A stretch of DNA of 9,191 nucleotides from Helicobacteraceae bacterium (GTDB taxonomy: Bacteria > Campylobacterota > Campylobacteria > Campylobacterales > Sulfurimonadaceae): the NCBI GenBank assembly GCA_027081565.1, contig JALWKG010000391.1, positions 1 through 9,191 of the forward strand, read 5' to 3'. The translations under genes were made by a program, and so were the position numbers. Below, piece by piece: positions 5,699-9,191 of the stretch. Within the stretch, counting starts at the first letter, position 1; every line of letters begins with the position of its first letter. The notes under the pieces are model-generated. The model saw only the letters and a list, made by a program, of their open reading frames with translations. It made no database searches and had not been told where the DNA came from.

Positions 5699-8056
5699 AA
5701 GATAAGCTTCTATCTCTACCTCATCTAGCTGAGTGTTTTTGAGATGGGCTTTAGCATACTCCATGTAAACACCTGACTCTAAAAAGAGTCTAAACAGATC
5801 AGCATCAAGGTGCTGGTCTTTCACCATAAAACTCATGATCTTCAGTGCCTCAGACAGTGTTTTACCTTTTTTATAAGGCCTGTCTGATGCAGTGAGTGCT
5901 TCAAATATATCAGCAATAGCCATTATCCTCGCAGGTATAGAGAGTTCAGTAGCGCCCAATGCTCGAGGATACCCTGTTGCTATTAAGGTCTCATGATGGG
6001 TTCCCGCATACTCTGGTATACGCTTCATCTCCTCTGTATAAGGCAACTGCTCCAGCATTTTAATCGACATGATGACATGTTCTTGGATCTTGAAGCGTTC
6101 CTCTTCACTTAAAGTCCCCCGCTCTATACAGAGGTTATAGACCTCTCCATAATTATAGAGATATTCTGGTACTTCGAGTTTGAAACCTTGTGCTCTATAC
6201 CCAGCTTCATCAAAATCAATACGCTTTATAATATGTTCTGGTTTATCACGAAGTAGAGGTTCTTCCACAGGTAAGATCACATGTGAATAAGCGGCATAAC
6301 GCATCAACTCATTTTCAGAAAGCCCCACGCGGTTATCAAAATGTCGTGTCCATGTCATCTTAGCAATCTGCTTTAGACGTTCCTTTCTCTCCTCACCCAT
6401 AAACTCTCCACCTATATTACATTCTGCTATAAAGGCAAAGTCATCTATCAATTTCTCGCGCTCGATCTCGCGCCAGGTTTCTAATCTTTGTGCATCATCA
6501 CCATTTAACTGTCTCTCTAGCAATTCTATATCAAGATCACGCCACAACACTTCAAAACGCATCCTGACTTCATGAATGCGGTTATAGATGGTCTCCAGTT
6601 TTGTTGCCTTGTCAACAACATACTCCGGCGTAGTGATCTTGCCACAGTCATGCAGCCATGCACCCCGTTCAAACTCTTCAAACTCATCTGGCGTTTTAAA
6701 AGCAAAATCCTTAAAAGGCTCCCTATCTGACCTACTTGCCTCTTTAACAAGTTCAACTGCGATCAGAGGGACTCTCTGACAATGTCCTGCTGTATAAGGT
6801 GACTTCGCATCAATAGCATCCGCTATAAGCTTGATAAACCCATCCATAAGCTCCTTTTGAGCAACTTGGTAAGCGTGTATACTCTGAGACATATCCAGTA
6901 ATGAGTGTGAGAGACGGTTAAGCTCTTTGATGTTGGAGCGTACCTCTACTACATTTTCAAAATCACGTTCTCTGATCTTTCTGTTTTCTTTCATAACAGC
7001 ATAAATAGGGCGTACTATGAGGTTTGTTGCCAAAAGAGTAAAGGGAACACTCACAACAAGCAGTGCCAAGACAGCATATAGTGCAAAAAGGATCTTTTCT
7101 ATATAAGGTTCAAGCATCTCATCTTTTGAGACACTTACGCCAAGATAAGAGTCATAACCACTTCCTTCACTGATACGAGAGACCATAGCAAATCTACTGG
7201 TATCTTTTAAAGGCATATTCATACGATGTGTTTGTGGATTTTTCAAAAAAGTCGTAATAAGGTCATTATTAAAACTGCTCTGAGCATCAGTACTGGCAAT
7301 AATAGTACCATCACTTCCAAATAGAAGCAGTTCACTTGTCTTAGAAAAGCGCAAGGAGTCCAAGGTCTGTTTGATATTGCCCAAAGAGAGATCAAGACCT
7401 ATTACGACATTACTATTCTCAACCCTTTTGGAATAGGTAATGCCCTTCTCCTGTAAAGTCTTAAAAAGATAGGGAGCACCTTGTACAACTTTTTCACTTT
7501 TCATGGCCATTTTGTACCAAGGTCTAGTGGTTGGCATCAAAGAGGCATTAACCTTTCTGGTCTCTATTGTTTTAAGGTTCTCATCCAGATAATAGAGCCT
7601 CTTTGCTCTCTCGCTCCCCTCACCCATGATGGTGTAGGCCAACCAGTAGGTATTTTCAGGTACCTCAAAATAGTTCTGTAATTTGTGAGATATCTTAATG
7701 TTGAAGACTTCTATAAAAGCTTTATCTCCCTGAGCACTGTACATTGCAACCACATTGTTTAGACGTTTTAAGGTAAATACATACCGTTTGACAAGCTTCA
7801 TGTTAAGCTTTTTGCCCATGGGCTTCACAATGTCTGGAAAGTTCTGCATCTGATAGATCACCTCTTTAGAGAGGGCATCACCACTGGTTAACTCGGTACT
7901 TATGTTAGTGCTGATCAAATGAAAGCTTTTTTGTGTTGCCTCTAGAGCCATCTCTTTACTAAAGTAATATTGCATACCTGCAAAAAGCAAGACAAGTAAG
8001 GTAACAAGTACTGTTATATATGAAAATATATGTACACGGATCGTTACTTTTGGCAT
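5696..8056 (-). CDS. Membrane dCache-HAMP-HD-GYP protein, predicted c-di-GMP phosphodiesterase
   Basis: Predicted sensor enzyme that hydrolyses cyclic-di-GMP in response to a periplasmic signal. Numbering from the chosen start (786 residues): TM1 about 11-31; periplasmic dCache-like region 33-320 with 'RPWYK' (178-182) typical of Cache domains; TM2 about 321-347; HAMP about 347-398; HD-GYP domain 400-780. Expected metal/catalytic residues are present: H425, H469-D470 with K473, H660, H687-H688, D716, and the GYP triplet 695-697. Two oddities: about 160 residues (488-646) are inserted between the HD motif and H660, and the loop before GYP reads 'HHETLIATGYP' where the family usually has W-D-G. 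A longer frame begins at 8092 but lacks a ribosome site; the ATG at 8056 has AAGG six bases upstream, so it is preferred. It is convergent with the efflux operon and 88 bp downstream of serA. The sensed ligand is unknown. Confidence 0.9.
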   Translation of the reverse strand: MPKVTIRVHIFSYITVLVTLLVLLFAGMQYYFSKEMALEATQKSFHLISTNISTELTSGDALSKEVIYQMQNFPDIVKPMGKKLNMKLVKRYVFTLKRLNNVVAMYSAQGDKAFIEVFNIKISHKLQNYFEVPENTYWLAYTIMGEGSERAKRLYYLDENLKTIETRKVNASLMPTTRPWYKMAMKSEKVVQGAPYLFKTLQEKGITYSKRVENSNVVIGLDLSLGNIKQTLDSLRFSKTSELLLFGSDGTIIASTDAQSSFNNDLITTFLKNPQTHRMNMPLKDTSRFAMVSRISEGSGYDSYLGVSVSKDEMLEPYIEKILFALYAVLALLVVSVPFTLLATNLIVRPIYAVMKENRKIRERDFENVVEVRSNIKELNRLSHSLLDMSQSIHAYQVAQKELMDGFIKLIADAIDAKSPYTAGHCQRVPLIAVELVKEASRSDREPFKDFAFKTPDEFEEFERGAWLHDCGKITTPEYVVDKATKLETIYNRIHEVRMRFEVLWRDLDIELLERQLNGDDAQRLETWREIEREKLIDDFAFIAECNIGGEFMGEERKERLKQIAKMTWTRHFDNRVGLSENELMRYAAYSHVILPVEEPLLRDKPEHIIKRIDFDEAGYRAQGFKLEVPEYLYNYGEVYNLCIERGTLSEEERFKIQEHVIMSIKMLEQLPYTEEMKRIPEYAGTHHETLIATGYPRALGATELSIPARIMAIADIFEALTASDRPYKKGKTLSEALKIMSFMVKDQHLDADLFRLFLESGVYMEYAKAHLKNTQLDEVEIEAYL
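5775..5790. other. Small perfect hairpin GACTCT-AAAA-AGAGTC
   Basis: A six-base perfect stem with a four-base loop lies 80 bases past the efflux operon stop, inside the 3' end of the HD-GYP gene. It has no following T-run on the plus strand, so it is not a standard intrinsic terminator, but it is the only tidy hairpin near where the operon transcript must end. Confidence 0.25.
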
Positions 8057-8062
8057 GATATA

Positions 8063-8081
8063 CCTTAGAGGAGAGCTAAGG
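8063..8081 (-). promoter_or_regulatory. Hairpin enclosing the HD-GYP gene's Shine-Dalgarno
   Basis: In mRNA sense CCTTAG (8081-8076), a seven-base loop CTCTCCT, then CTAAGG (8068-8063) form a perfect six-base stem; the AAGG ribosome site is the 3' arm, six bases before the ATG at 8056. If formed, the stem would reduce initiation. A transcript starting from the extended -10 just upstream would begin near 8076 and lack the 5' arm, so the hairpin might act only on read-through RNA from serA. That regulatory idea is inference. Confidence 0.4.
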
Positions 8082-8082
8082 C

Positions 8083-8091
8083 ATTGTAACA
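8083..8091 (-). promoter_or_regulatory. Candidate extended -10 promoter (TGTTACAAT) for the HD-GYP gene
   Basis: On the minus strand TG (8091-8090), one base, then TACAAT (8088-8083) make an extended -10 element. No clear -35 box is visible 16-18 bases upstream. Transcription would begin near 8076, about 20 bases before the chosen start codon, which excludes use of the upstream ATG at 8092. Confidence 0.4.
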
Positions 8092-8144
8092 TAAACAGTT
8101 TGGAGTTTTAGGGGAGTGAAGAGCTACAAAAGTAGGTCTTTGTC

Positions 8145-9191
8145 TTAAAGGCGCACAGCCTTAACACTTATACAAGCCTCTAGTTTGGAAAGTTCTTGAA
8201 TCGTTGCCTCATCTACATCAGTGTCAATCAAGATCACAGCAAGTGCTTCAGCTTTGTCATTACGACCAAGGCGGAAATCAGAGATATTAACATTGTTTTT
8301 AGCAAGGATAGTACCAACCTGTCCAATCACACCTTTAACATCTGTGTTTTTAAAGATGATCATATTGCCCTTAAGTGCAACATCGACCTCAAAACCGTCG
8401 ATATCTACAATACGTTGAACATCGTCTTCGAAGATAGTCGCTGACATACTCAATGCTTGCTTCTCTGTAGTAAGCTTAACAGAGATAAGGTTTTTGTATG
8501 GAGATGCAACATTACTCTCATCTACCTCTATCTTGATCCCTTTTGCTTCAGCAACAAACTCAGCATTGACATAGTTGATCGTCTCACCAGTGTTGTTCGC
8601 CAAGGCGCCTACCGTCGCGAAAGTAGCCAATGACTCGAGATACTCAGCGATCTCACCGTCACCGCTGACTTTTATAGAGACTACCGGGGCCTTGTTGATC
8701 TGAGATGCCAAGAAACCAAGTTTCTGACCCATCTCTAAAAATGGCTTTACAAAGGCAGGGATCTTCGACTCGTCTATAGGCAAGTTAAATGCGTTAGGGA
8801 AGGCGATGCCCTTCGCTGCTTCTGCCGCTTGTTGTGCTGCCTGTGTACCGATGTTGTACTGAGACTCAAAAGTGTTAGCACCCAAGTGTGGAGAAACCAC
8901 GATGTTGTCAAGCTCTAATAACGGGTGGTTAATCGCAGGCTCTTTGATAAAAACATCAATACCGGCAAAACGTACTTTTCCAGACTTAAGACCATCATAA
9001 AGTGCGTCTTCATTGTAAAGACCACCACGTGCACAGTTCACAAGAACCACACCGTCTTTCATCTTGGCGATCTCTTCTTTGTCGATGATGTTCAACGTCT
9101 CTTGGTTTTTAGGTGTATGAATCGTGATGATGTCACACGCCAAGATATCTTCGAAGTTCTCAGTGTACTCTACACCAAGGTCTGTTGCCTT
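8145..9191 (-). CDS. serA: D-3-phosphoglycerate dehydrogenase, C-terminal part (5' end beyond window)
   Basis: Catalyses NAD-dependent oxidation of 3-phosphoglycerate to 3-phosphohydroxypyruvate, the first committed step of serine synthesis, in the cytoplasm. The frame is open to the window edge (it reads K-A-T-D-L-G-V-E-Y there), so the TTG at 9143 is internal and not a start; roughly 180 N-terminal residues are missing. Of 348 visible residues, 'NCARGG' (52-57, catalytic R55), 'KEP' with E84 and 'SPHLG' with H102 are the D-2-hydroxyacid dehydrogenase Arg/Glu/His set. An intervening (allosteric substrate-binding) domain covers about 150-270, and an ACT domain (about 277-348, 'GVIGQVGTIL') ends the protein, making this the long form that is usually about 525-530 residues. 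The ACT domain typically mediates serine feedback. It ends 88 bp before the HD-GYP gene on the same strand, with no strong terminator between. Confidence 0.95.
   Translation of the reverse strand, partial: KATDLGVEYTENFEDILACDIITIHTPKNQETLNIIDKEEIAKMKDGVVLVNCARGGLYNEDALYDGLKSGKVRFAGIDVFIKEPAINHPLLELDNIVVSPHLGANTFESQYNIGTQAAQQAAEAAKGIAFPNAFNLPIDESKIPAFVKPFLEMGQKLGFLASQINKAPVVSIKVSGDGEIAEYLESLATFATVGALANNTGETINYVNAEFVAEAKGIKIEVDESNVASPYKNLISVKLTTEKQALSMSATIFEDDVQRIVDIDGFEVDVALKGNMIIFKNTDVKGVIGQVGTILAKNNVNISDFRLGRNDKAEALAVILIDTDVDEATIQELSKLEACISVKAVRL

Noticed and set aside
5775..5790. Hairpin GACTCT/AGAGTC as bidirectional intrinsic terminator
   Set aside because: The stem is only six bases and no T-run follows on the plus strand. 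Kept only as a weak feature.
8057..8092. Upstream ATG at 8092 as start of the HD-GYP gene
   Set aside because: There is no ribosome site before it, and the predicted extended -10 promoter overlaps it. The ATG at 8056 has AAGG at good spacing and gives a sensible N-terminus leading into TM1.
8105..8144. serA intrinsic terminator in the serA to HD-GYP gap
   Set aside because: Only a four-base CTAC-TTTT-GTAG stem and an imperfect ACAAAG/CTTTTGT pairing are present, with no T-run after them.

Overview
The window reads as a chromosomal segment of a Campylobacterota (epsilonproteobacterial) bacterium, probably Sulfurovum- or Sulfurimonas-like. The grounds are AT-rich intergenic DNA, moderate-GC and tightly packed genes, and protein styles seen in that group: an EF-P-like N-terminus at the left edge, a TolC-family protein with a 'GFKL..R.ASFGD' segment, and long-form SerA. 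The genus is inferred from these impressions, not from any search.

Layout. At the left edge (1-34, minus) are the first 11 codons of a gene that looks like elongation factor P. A roughly 200-bp divergent intergenic region (35-231) holds a good candidate minus-strand promoter, a perfect TATAAT box on the plus strand and several small palindromes that could be operators. Four plus-strand genes follow without gaps (235-5695): a TolC-like outer-membrane channel protein, a short periplasmic adaptor, and an RND inner-membrane permease encoded as two separate half-length genes. Their junctions are ATGA (4-bp overlap), a 9-bp gap with the stop codon inside the Shine-Dalgarno, and TAATG (1-bp overlap). 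This is a complete tripartite efflux operon in which the permease is cut exactly between its two internal repeats, in the cytoplasmic loop between TM6 and TM7.

The operon ends flush against a convergent minus-strand gene (5696-8056): the two stop codons form the palindrome TGATCA. That gene encodes a membrane-bound dCache-HAMP-HD-GYP protein, a predicted cyclic-di-GMP phosphodiesterase, with an insertion of about 160 residues inside the HD-GYP domain. Upstream of it, on the same strand, is the C-terminal two thirds of D-3-phosphoglycerate dehydrogenase (serA), running off the right edge.

How they work together. The four plus-strand genes should form one pump spanning both membranes; its substrate cannot be read from the sequence. 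The HD-GYP gene and serA may be partly co-transcribed, since I see no convincing terminator in the 88 bp between them, but no functional link is evident. No tRNA, rRNA, CRISPR, insertion sequence or phage signature was seen. The items most worth a second look are the split RND permease with its altered proton-relay residues, and the insertion in the HD-GYP domain.
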